This document shows, piece after piece, positions 7,510 through 12,772 of a stretch of DNA of 12,772 nucleotides. Source of the stretch: an uncultured cyanobacterium (GTDB lineage Bacteria > Cyanobacteriota > Vampirovibrionia > Gastranaerophilales > Gastranaerophilaceae); contig CAMTNN010000027.1 of assembly GCA_947073895.1 (NCBI GenBank), forward strand, positions 1 through 12,772, written 5' to 3'. The translations under genes were made by a program, and so were the position numbers. Position 1 is the stretch's first letter; every line of letters begins with the position of its first letter. The notes beneath the pieces were generated by a model. That model did no database searches, was not told the DNA's origin, and saw nothing but the letters and a program-made list of their open reading frames with translations.

Positions 7510-9634
7510 ACGGCTTCAATTCTTCCATTCTTGACTTAGCATACTGTAAATACTCGTCTTCAGTTGTATAAACTGAAACAAAGGTTTGATAGTATTTAAA
7601 TGCTTCTTTATAATTTTCTAATGAATCATAGTCAACTGCAAGCATATAGTTAGCAATTGGTAGTTCTGATGAGTTTTTTAACGCCTGCAAATAGTCATTA
7701 ATAGCAAGCTGAGTTTTTTTCTGCTCATCATAAATTAAACCTCTGTAATAATAAGCATACGCATTATTTGCTTCTTTTTTAAGAACTTCATTAAATTTTG
7801 TTAAAGCTCCTTCAAAATTACTTTTCTCATATAATGCAATTGCATCACCTAAAGCTGCAATAGAGAAATTTTGCAACACATAAGGAAGTAAGTTTTTCGC
7901 TTCCGAATTCGGATTTAATTTTACAGCTTTTTTTAAATATGATTCAGCTTCAAGCCATTTTTGCTGTTCTGAATACAAATACCCAATATAATACGGTATT
8001 TCAGCATTATTCGGAGCCAATTTTTCGGCTTTTTGATAAGCTTCAATTGCCTTGTCAAAATTTTCTAACGCTTGATAACAAGCAGCTGCACCTAACAATG
8101 AATCCTCACTTGCGGGAGAAACCGCCAAATATTGCGACAATGCCTTTTTATAATCTTTATTTTCATAACTGCTTGATGCTTCAGCGAGCGCAGATGAAAC
8201 AGTATCTTTTTGAACATCCTGTAATGTTTTTAAAACAAGATTATTTGCAGGAAACTTAGATTTTGCAGTATTCAAAATATTCTGAGCATTTTTATAATCA
8301 TTTTGTGCAGCATAGCAAATTGCCAAGTTAACATACGCATCAACATTTGAAGCATTAGTATTAATTACAGCTCTATACGCAGTAATTGCTTCATCAAGTT
8401 TATTTTCCTTATGCAATTTATATGCATAATCATATAATAAAGCTTGGTTTGTCTTATCAGGATTTTGGCTCAAATAACTTATATATTCCTGAGGAGACAT
8501 TGCATCTCGCATAACACCGGCAAGTTCTGCTTTTGCAGTATGGTTTGCAGGGTCTAAAGATAATACTTTTTTATAAAGCGTTAGCGCATCTTTTTTATTA
8601 CCCATCTCCGATAATGCCTGAGCCTTATACAAATTTGCCTGAACATTATCAGGATAAAGTACCAGAACTGAATCATAAGATTTTATAGCTTTTTGATAAT
8701 CTTTCTTTTGTTGGAATAAAGTTCCAACATTGAGTCTTGTGTTAACATTGTTAGGATTAATTTGTTCAGCCTTGCTGTAATAAGCTAATGCACCTTCAAA
8801 GTCACCCTGAGCCTGTTTAATTGCACCTATATTCGCATTGAGTTCCGCGTCAGATGGAGTCTGGGCAAGTTTTTTTAAATAAATACGTTCAAGTGCATAA
8901 AGAACTTCCATATCTCCTTTGCTGTTAGCAAGAGCGGCATTATATTGGGTAACAGCCTCATCATAGTGTCCTAATTTATCAAGAGTTCTTGCGTATTTCA
9001 TACGCATAGCACTATCAGCAGGTTTTAAATCAAGCGCGATTTTATAATAATCAGCAGAACGTTGTTCATTACCTAATAGCTTCATCAAATCAGCAATTTG
9101 TGCATTTGATTCTGAAGCAATATTTTCACTCTGAGCAGCTTGAGAAAATTCATAAGCAGCAGCAGAGAAATTTCCCATAGCTCGCAGTTCCTCTGCTTTT
9201 TTATATCTGGAAGAAGCTGTTTTATCAAATCCGATAACCTTCAAACATTGGCTCAAATTCTCTTGAGCAGAAGCAATCATGCTCGCAGAATTTTGAACGG
9301 ATTGTTCCTTGGTCGGATACATCTTTAAATAAAACAAAGAACTTCTGAAATCATTTGCAGCCTTTTCGTAATTCTTTTCATGGTTAGCATAATAAGTTGC
9401 ACGCGCAAGGAAAGAATTAATCAAACCAATTCTGGCAGAATTGTCCATAAAATTTATACGAAGAGCTTTTCTAAACTCTACAATTGCAGAAGAATACTGC
9501 CCCTGATTCAAATAAGCCTGCGCAGAATCATAATGCTGAGCAAATGCTCCTGCTGAAGCTGCCAAAACATGCCCACCGGATAAAACCGCTGAAAGCGCTA
9601 AAATACAAACTGTCCCTAATACTTTTTTTCTCAT
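7499..9634 (-). CDS. Exported protein with about 15-17 tetratricopeptide (TPR) repeats
   Basis: A 711-residue protein that starts with a signal peptide: basic MRKK, hydrophobic core to about residue 22, and a likely cleavage near HVLA-AS (after residue 25). The mature part is almost wholly TPR units of 34 residues. Clear ones include GQYSSAIVEFRKALRIN, GHYDEAVTQYNAAL, GDFEGALAYYSKAEQINP, KDYQKAIKSYDSVL, ENFDKAIEAYQKAEKLAP, QKWLEAESYLKKAVKLNP and SNFEGALTKFNEVL, with the usual W/Y-G-A-Y-A-P spacing. TPR arrays are protein-interaction scaffolds; export puts this one outside the cytoplasm, perhaps in assembly of an envelope or pilus structure (inference). The ATG at 9632-9634 is chosen because it gives the intact signal peptide; no strong ribosome binding site precedes it. 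The gene runs into dus with an 11-base overlap. Confidence 0.9.
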   Translation of the reverse strand: MRKKVLGTVCILALSAVLSGGHVLAASAGAFAQHYDSAQAYLNQGQYSSAIVEFRKALRINFMDNSARIGLINSFLARATYYANHEKNYEKAANDFRSSLFYLKMYPTKEQSVQNSASMIASAQENLSQCLKVIGFDKTASSRYKKAEELRAMGNFSAAAYEFSQAAQSENIASESNAQIADLMKLLGNEQRSADYYKIALDLKPADSAMRMKYARTLDKLGHYDEAVTQYNAALANSKGDMEVLYALERIYLKKLAQTPSDAELNANIGAIKQAQGDFEGALAYYSKAEQINPNNVNTRLNVGTLFQQKKDYQKAIKSYDSVLVLYPDNVQANLYKAQALSEMGNKKDALTLYKKVLSLDPANHTAKAELAGVMRDAMSPQEYISYLSQNPDKTNQALLYDYAYKLHKENKLDEAITAYRAVINTNASNVDAYVNLAICYAAQNDYKNAQNILNTAKSKFPANNLVLKTLQDVQKDTVSSALAEASSSYENKDYKKALSQYLAVSPASEDSLLGAAACYQALENFDKAIEAYQKAEKLAPNNAEIPYYIGYLYSEQQKWLEAESYLKKAVKLNPNSEAKNLLPYVLQNFSIAALGDAIALYEKSNFEGALTKFNEVLKKEANNAYAYYYRGLIYDEQKKTQLAINDYLQALKNSSELPIANYMLAVDYDSLENYKEAFKYYQTFVSVYTTEDEYLQYAKSRMEELKPYAG

Positions 9635-9694
9635 AACAATATTCTACTACAAGATTGAAAAAATATATACTTACCTGCTTGACGAATAAAATGG

Positions 9695-9722
9695 ATATTA
9701 TCATACCAGCTTGTAGTTTCAA
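9695..9722 (-). promoter_or_regulatory. Weak candidate promoter for the TPR-dus operon
   Basis: On the minus strand TTGAAA (9722-9717) and TAATAT (9700-9695) are separated by 16 bases, predicting a start near 9688 and a leader of about 54 bases. The -35 box is good and the -10 box moderate; nothing else between 9635 and 9720 looks better. Confidence 0.3.
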
Positions 9723-9758
9723 TATTTATCCCCAACAAAATGTCTACGTGCGTAGCAC

Positions 9759-9787
9759 AAAAAAAAACGGTCCAATTAATGAACCGT
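9759..9787 (-). terminator. Rho-independent terminator of the 128-codon gene
   Basis: Read on the minus strand, ACGGTTC pairs with GGACCGT (7 bp including one G-U wobble) around the loop ATTAATT and is followed at once by nine T residues (A-run at 9759-9767 on the plus strand). The wobble pairs only in minus-strand RNA, where the plus strand would have a C-A mismatch, which agrees with the U-tract in fixing the direction. It lies about 124 bases after the stop of the 128-codon gene. Confidence 0.85.
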
Positions 9788-9893
9788 CTAACTATTTATC
9801 TCTTTATAATTTTGGGAGGAGATTTTGGGGATAGTTGATACAAAGCATGTTACAACAAATTCCAAAATCATGGCACATGCCCAAAATATTTTT

Positions 9894-9907
9894 TTACAAA
9901 AGTTAAT
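9894..9907 (+). repeat. Copy 1 of a 14-bp repeat at the gene 3' ends
   Basis: TTACAAAAGTTAAT occurs here, three bases beyond the stop of the 128-codon gene, and again at 10375-10388 after the stop of the 339-codon gene. With a one-base gap the match continues through ATTTAT. Confidence 0.7.
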
Positions 9908-9910
9908 AAT

Positions 9911-10297
9911 TTATTTCATTAAGCCACAAGTTCGAGCTACTGTCTCAAACGGAGCATAAGTCTGATACTTATTATGAAATGTTTGCAACGCCGTTTTAAC
10001 TTGTTCTTTGTTCTTAGACTTTATAGCCGTTTTAACAGCTATAGCCTCTGGTGTATTATAAGAATCTAAAGTTGTTTGTACAGGATCTGTTTTTGGAGCT
10101 GAATCAGTTTCTTTAGAAGCCGATTGCTCTATCATATTACAAACACCATATGTAAGAGAAGGCAATCCTTGTGATAAAAGAACTCCTAGCAAGGTATGGC
10201 TTCCATTTGGATTTCTTAAACGATTCTCCTTGGCAACATCAATTTGATCTTTGCCAGTACCGTATATTTGTATACTTTTATCAGATATAAGTCCCAT
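9911..10297 (-). CDS. Small protein of unknown function (128 codons), downstream member of a duplicated cassette
   Basis: I do not recognise this protein. It has a polar N-terminus, a weakly hydrophobic Gly/Leu-rich stretch (about 33-55, including TLLGVLLSQGLPSLTYG), a Ser/Thr/Asp/Pro linker (60-82) and a helical C-terminus (84-122) containing NKEQVK. Two cysteines (53 and 124) are present. There is no typical signal peptide. Support for a real gene comes from its surroundings: a promoter 21-30 bases before the predicted transcript start region, its own terminator, and the same 5' and 3' elements as the neighbouring 339-codon gene. The ATG at 10295-10297 is preceded by a purine-rich AAGAAGAAAG rather than a clean ribosome binding site. 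The frame stays open upstream without a better start. Confidence 0.7.
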   Translation of the reverse strand: MGLISDKSIQIYGTGKDQIDVAKENRLRNPNGSHTLLGVLLSQGLPSLTYGVCNMIEQSASKETDSAPKTDPVQTTLDSYNTPEAIAVKTAIKSKNKEQVKTALQTFHNKYQTYAPFETVARTCGLMK

Positions 10298-10324
10298 ATT
10301 AGCGTCTTTCTTCTTAATCTTACA

Positions 10325-10353
10325 TATATATAAAGTTAATAAAACAGACTCAA
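10325..10353 (-). promoter_or_regulatory. Promoter of the 128-codon gene, embedded in the upstream terminator
   Basis: TTGAGT (10353-10348) and TATATA (10330-10325) on the minus strand are separated by exactly 17 bases and followed by TGTAAGA. The same layout precedes the neighbouring 339-codon gene. The -35 box sits in the 3' arm of the terminator hairpin at 10342-10373. Confidence 0.65.
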
Positions 10354-10373
10354 TTTCATTATTGAGTCTGTTT
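10342..10373 (-). terminator. Terminator of the 339-codon gene
   Basis: A perfect 13-bp stem (10342-10354 with 10361-10373) closes on a six-base loop, 33 bases after the stop of the 339-codon gene. On the minus strand the 3' arm runs into TTTTATTA, a moderate U-tract. On the plus strand the T-run is shorter (TTTG), so minus-strand use is favoured. Confidence 0.8.
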
Positions 10374-10374
10374 G

Positions 10375-10388
10375 TTACAAAAGTTAAT
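10375..10388 (+). repeat. Copy 2 of the 14-bp repeat at the gene 3' ends
   Basis: TTACAAAAGTTAAT, identical to 9894-9907, lies between the stop of the 339-codon gene and its terminator. Confidence 0.7.
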
Positions 10389-10405
10389 ATTTATAAGATT
10401 ACATA

Positions 10406-11425
10406 TTATAAAGTATCTTGAAGAATAATATTATATGCTGCTACTAAGCTCTTGTCACCTTGATCATCTTGGGAAAGTTTATCAAATAACGTTACAACTT
10501 GTTGGGCATAATTTTTAACTTGCTCGTCATTTCCTGCTTTTGCTTTTGCATTTCTATAAAGTTGAATAGCATATCTTACATCGCCTTTTTTTACCTGTTC
10601 TGTTGATGTAAATTTACCATCTGCATCAAAATGTCCTTTTGATTGCTGCCAAGTGTGACCATCAGCCTTATTTAAAACAGTTTCATTTGTTTCAGCATTT
10701 TGAGTTTGAATCAAACCAGCTATTTCAGCCTTTAATGCATCAACTTTTTGCTGTTCTGCTTCGTATGCAGTTTTTTCTGTTGCTTCTTTTGCCTTTAAAG
10801 ATTCTAATTGTGTTTTTTCAGTTTCTAAATCAGCTTTTTTCTTATTGTATTCAGCTATAGTTTCTTTATGACCTTCAATTAATGTATTGATTGCTGTTTG
10901 ACGTTCTGCAGTTGGAGTTGGTGTACCACCTAATTCTGTACGTAAATCTGCAATTGCTGTTTCTGCAGCAGTTTTACCAGCTTCTAAACCTGATAATTCA
11001 CTTGTCAATGTATCAACTTTAGTTTGCTGAGTTGCAGTTGCTTCTTTTGCTGCATCATATTTTTTACTATCAGCATTATAAGTTTTATAATTATCAACAG
11101 TCGCATTTGCATTTAATTCTTTTAACTTATTAGCAAGTTGTGCTTGTGTTGAATTTGCAGCTTCTTCTGCTTTTTTAGCTTGTCTGTTTTGTACAACCTG
11201 ACCAAGGAAACCGAATAAGCAGTTTGTTACTACACCACCAACAGCCATGCCAGCCATTGCATTATAGTTAACAGAACCATCACAGCTTTGGAACATGTTA
11301 CAACCACCAAATAGGCTGTTCATTCCAAAACCGTTCATACCAAGACCACCGCCTAGAAAGTTCTGATAACCCATTCCGGAGCCCATACCAAGCATATTCA
11401 ATTGTGAATTAAATCCTAATGTCAT
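10406..11425 (-). CDS. Gly/Met/Asn-rich protein with a central coiled coil, unknown function (339 codons)
   Basis: I do not recognise this protein. Residues 1-50 are low-complexity, rich in Gly, Met, Asn and Phe (for example LGMGSGMGYQNF) with Cys42 and Cys48. Residues 55-78 form a hydrophobic, glycine-spaced helix (AMAGMAVGGVVTN) that could insert in or associate with a membrane. Residues 82-240 are Ala/Glu/Lys/Thr-rich with heptad character and almost certainly form long coiled coils. The C-terminus (280-337) is again helical and contains NDEQVK. There is no classical signal peptide. A structural or surface-associated role, or a substrate of a dedicated export system, is conceivable but only inferred. 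The ATG follows GGAAAG (11434-11439) by eight bases. It has a good promoter, its own terminator, and shares control elements with the downstream gene. Confidence 0.85.
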   Translation of the reverse strand: MTLGFNSQLNMLGMGSGMGYQNFLGGGLGMNGFGMNSLFGGCNMFQSCDGSVNYNAMAGMAVGGVVTNCLFGFLGQVVQNRQAKKAEEAANSTQAQLANKLKELNANATVDNYKTYNADSKKYDAAKEATATQQTKVDTLTSELSGLEAGKTAAETAIADLRTELGGTPTPTAERQTAINTLIEGHKETIAEYNKKKADLETEKTQLESLKAKEATEKTAYEAEQQKVDALKAEIAGLIQTQNAETNETVLNKADGHTWQQSKGHFDADGKFTSTEQVKKGDVRYAIQLYRNAKAKAGNDEQVKNYAQQVVTLFDKLSQDDQGDKSLVAAYNIILQDTL

Positions 11426-11454
11426 CGTTTGAACTTTCCATCTTTTGTCTTACA

Positions 11455-11483
11455 TATATAATAAGTATATAAAAACAAGTCAA
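11455..11483 (-). promoter_or_regulatory. Promoter of the 339-codon gene
   Basis: TTGACT (11483-11478) and TATATA (11460-11455) on the minus strand are separated by 17 bases and followed by TGTAAGA, predicting a start near 11448 and a leader of about 23 bases. This is one of the two best sigma70-like matches in the window, and the layout is repeated upstream of the 128-codon gene. Confidence 0.7.
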
Positions 11484-11494
11484 TTTCAAAGATG

Positions 11495-11508
11495 ATAACT
11501 TTTGTTAC
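11495..11508 (-). repeat. Imperfect inverted copy of the 14-bp repeat
   Basis: On the minus strand GTAACAAAAGTTAT matches GTTACAAAAGTTAA (10374-10387, plus) at 12 of 14 positions. It overlaps the stop codon of the rRNA methyltransferase gene, so the 339-codon gene is flanked by inverted copies. It may be chance in AT-rich DNA. Confidence 0.35.
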
Positions 11509-12772
11509 ATTTCTTTACATTCGGTTGGAAGATTTATTATAGCCACATTTTCAATATGATATGTATGCGGGAACATGTCAAAAGGCTGGATAAATTCTAC
11601 TGTACATCCCTTTTCTATCAAATATTTCAAGTCTCTTGCTAAAGTAGCCGGATTACAAGAAACATAAATAATTTTACCCTTAGTGAGTCTAAGAGCATAA
11701 TCTAAACTTTCAGGCGTACAACCTTTTCTCGGAGGGTCAAGAACTGTTACATCAAATTTGCGCCCCTTCGTTTTAAGTTCTTTTTCAAAAAACATGCCAG
11801 CATCCATGTTATGCAATTCAACATTCTTAATACCGTTTTCTTTAACTATTTTATCAGCAAGCTGAACAGAAGCTTTTACTTCTTCTACGCTTACAACTTT
11901 TCTTGCAACATCAGACAAACAAATTCCAAATGTAGTAATTCCTGCATAAGCATCCAATATAAGAGGTTTTTCAAAGTTCTTTGAAATATAATCTTTAACA
12001 AATCTAAATATATTATCTGCGCTCTTTGGATTTACCTGGAAAAAAGTTTCTGCACCTACTTTAAAGATTTTGTCACAAAGTTGTTCTTCAATATAACTTT
12101 CTCCTTCAAGAATTTGAGTTTCTTTGCCTAAAATAAGGTTAGTTTTTTGTGAATTAAAATTAACTCCTACTCCTGCAATATTATCCAGCTCTGTATAAAT
12201 TCTATTCGCCAGTTTTTTGAGCTTATCAAAAACGCGGGTAGAATTAACAACCAGTATTACAAGGTTTTTACCATTATAAGAAGAAGAGCGGATAACAACA
12301 TGCCTTAAATCGCCTGAGTGACTTTTTTCTTTATAACCGCTAATTCCGCATTCTTGTGCTGCAGTTCTGATAAAATCAATAATTTTATCACAATATTCGG
12401 GTTGAATCGGACAATATTTAATATTAACTAATTCATGCGAAGCCGGTTTATAATATCCTGCAAGAATTCGTTTTGAATCACGAGTTTCAGATATTGGATA
12501 CTGTATTTTGCATCTGTATTCTCTATCTTGCGGACTCGGAACTACATCACGGATTTCTGCCTCTATCCCGCGCATAGTGTCTTCAACAATTTCTTTTTTT
12601 AACTTGAGCTGATAATCATAATCGATAAATTGGAACTGACATGCTCCGCAAACATTTTGCATCGGACAAAAAGGCTTCACTCTATATGGAGATGGTTCAA
12701 TAATTTCAATTATTTTTGCATTAGCAAAATTCTTATTCTTCTTCGTTATTTGAACTCTTGCTTTATCCCCGG
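11505..12772 (-). CDS. rlmD: 23S rRNA (uracil-5-)-methyltransferase, RlmD/RumA family, 5' end outside window
   Basis: A SAM-dependent enzyme forming 5-methyluridine in 23S rRNA. The frame is open to the window edge. Before the GTG at 12678-12680 it encodes GDKARVQITK and, further on, IIEPSPYR, a typical TRAM RNA-binding domain, so that GTG is an internal Val codon and the true start lies beyond 12772. Numbered from that Val, Cys5, Cys11, Cys14 and Cys90 match the [4Fe-4S] ligands (CPMQNVCGAC, YCPIQP). FFQVNP (213-218), LDAYAGITTFG (242-252, SAM motif I), LDPPRKGC (314-321), SCNPAT (341-346, nucleophile Cys342) and HIENVAII (375-382, general base Glu377) complete the family set. RlmD versus RlmC/RlmCD, and so the exact target uridine, cannot be told; TrmA is excluded by the iron-sulfur cysteines and TRAM domain. 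No terminator is visible after its stop. Confidence 0.93.
   Translation of the reverse strand, partial: GDKARVQITKKNKNFANAKIIEIIEPSPYRVKPFCPMQNVCGACQFQFIDYDYQLKLKKEIVEDTMRGIEAEIRDVVPSPQDREYRCKIQYPISETRDSKRILAGYYKPASHELVNIKYCPIQPEYCDKIIDFIRTAAQECGISGYKEKSHSGDLRHVVIRSSSYNGKNLVILVVNSTRVFDKLKKLANRIYTELDNIAGVGVNFNSQKTNLILGKETQILEGESYIEEQLCDKIFKVGAETFFQVNPKSADNIFRFVKDYISKNFEKPLILDAYAGITTFGICLSDVARKVVSVEEVKASVQLADKIVKENGIKNVELHNMDAGMFFEKELKTKGRKFDVTVLDPPRKGCTPESLDYALRLTKGKIIYVSCNPATLARDLKYLIEKGCTVEFIQPFDMFPHTYHIENVAIINLPTECKEM

Larger units (their letters stand above)
9728..9910 (-). other. Non-coding 3' region of the 128-codon gene, possibly structured RNA
   Basis: No credible gene lies between 9635 and 9910. 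Within it TATCCCCA (9728-9735) and TGGGGATA (9826-9833) are perfect complements that could close a structure of about 106 bases. This would enclose a small CTAC-GTGC-GTAG hairpin (9744-9755) and the terminator at 9759-9787. GGCA-CA-TGCC (9872-9881) is a further small inverted repeat. The plus strand also carries a stray perfect TATAAT (9805-9810) and GGGAGGAG (9814-9821). No known RNA family was recognised. Confidence 0.25.

Noticed and set aside
7939..8259. 106-codon plus-strand ORF inside the TPR gene
   Set aside because: It is the antisense shadow of the TPR repeats; composition and lack of start signals argue against coding.
9528..9722. Minus-strand ORF of 64 codons overlapping the 5' end of the TPR gene
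   Set aside because: It needs a TTG start, has no ribosome binding site, and most of it is the shifted frame of the TPR signal-peptide region. The TPR frame is clearly the coding one.
9744..9755. Palindrome-like CTACGTGCGTAG as a regulator operator
   Set aside because: It is short, lies next to a terminator rather than a promoter, and does not match an operator I know; kept only as part of the possible RNA structure.
9825..9959. Plus-strand ORF of about 44 codons starting TTG after a perfect GGGAGGAG and a TATAAT box
   Set aside because: It uses a rare start, has no -35 box, overlaps the end of the 128-codon gene antisense, and the peptide has no recognisable feature. The TATAAT would place the transcript start inside the ribosome binding site.
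9894..11508. Interpretation of the 14-bp repeats as ends of a mobile element
   Set aside because: There is no transposase or integrase, no target-site duplication, and the outer copies are in mixed orientation and AT-rich. A duplicated cassette explains them more simply.

Overview
The window is AT-rich, gene-dense and bacterial, and carries nine protein-coding genes; no RNA gene, insertion sequence or CRISPR array was recognised. A PilT retraction ATPase, a FliI/SctN-type export ATPase, a signal-peptide TPR protein and several lineage-type unknowns suggest a diderm, pilus-bearing bacterium of low GC. My best guess is a non-photosynthetic relative of Cyanobacteria (Melainabacteria/Vampirovibrionia, Gastranaerophilales-like). 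That rests on the overall look of the proteins, not on a marker gene, and is an inference at about even odds.

Layout. Left block (1-2573): pilT (minus) and a FliI-like ATPase (plus) diverge from a 106-base gap in which two sigma70-like promoters can be drawn with their -35 boxes on top of each other. Middle block (2570-6563): a large, divergent ABC1/UbiB-type kinase-like protein with a membrane-rich N-terminal region (minus) diverges from a membrane-anchored helical-repeat protein of unknown function (plus). Both sides of this pair end in convergent overlaps: the FliI-like gene and the kinase share 4 bases at their stop codons, and the helical-repeat gene overlaps the dihydrouridine synthase gene by 14 bases. 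Next (6550-9634, minus): a long exported TPR protein followed by an overlapping dusB-like gene, which looks like a translationally coupled pair.

Right block (9635-11508, minus): two small genes of unknown function (339 and 128 codons) lie in tandem. Each has the same promoter architecture (TTGA[C/G]T, 17 bases, TATATA, then TGTAAGA) and the same 14-base sequence just after its stop codon. A perfect 13-bp terminator hairpin between them also contains the -35 box of the downstream gene. This looks like a duplicated expression cassette and is the most unusual structure in the window. At the right edge is an RlmD/RumA-family 23S rRNA m5U methyltransferase whose reading frame runs off the window with a TRAM domain, so the first GTG visible in its frame is not its start.

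Functional links: PilT (pilus retraction) and the FliI/SctN ATPase (flagellar or type III export) suggest coordinated envelope machinery. Dus and RlmD modify tRNA and rRNA. The kinase-like protein, the solenoid protein and the two cassette proteins cannot be assigned a function from sequence alone.
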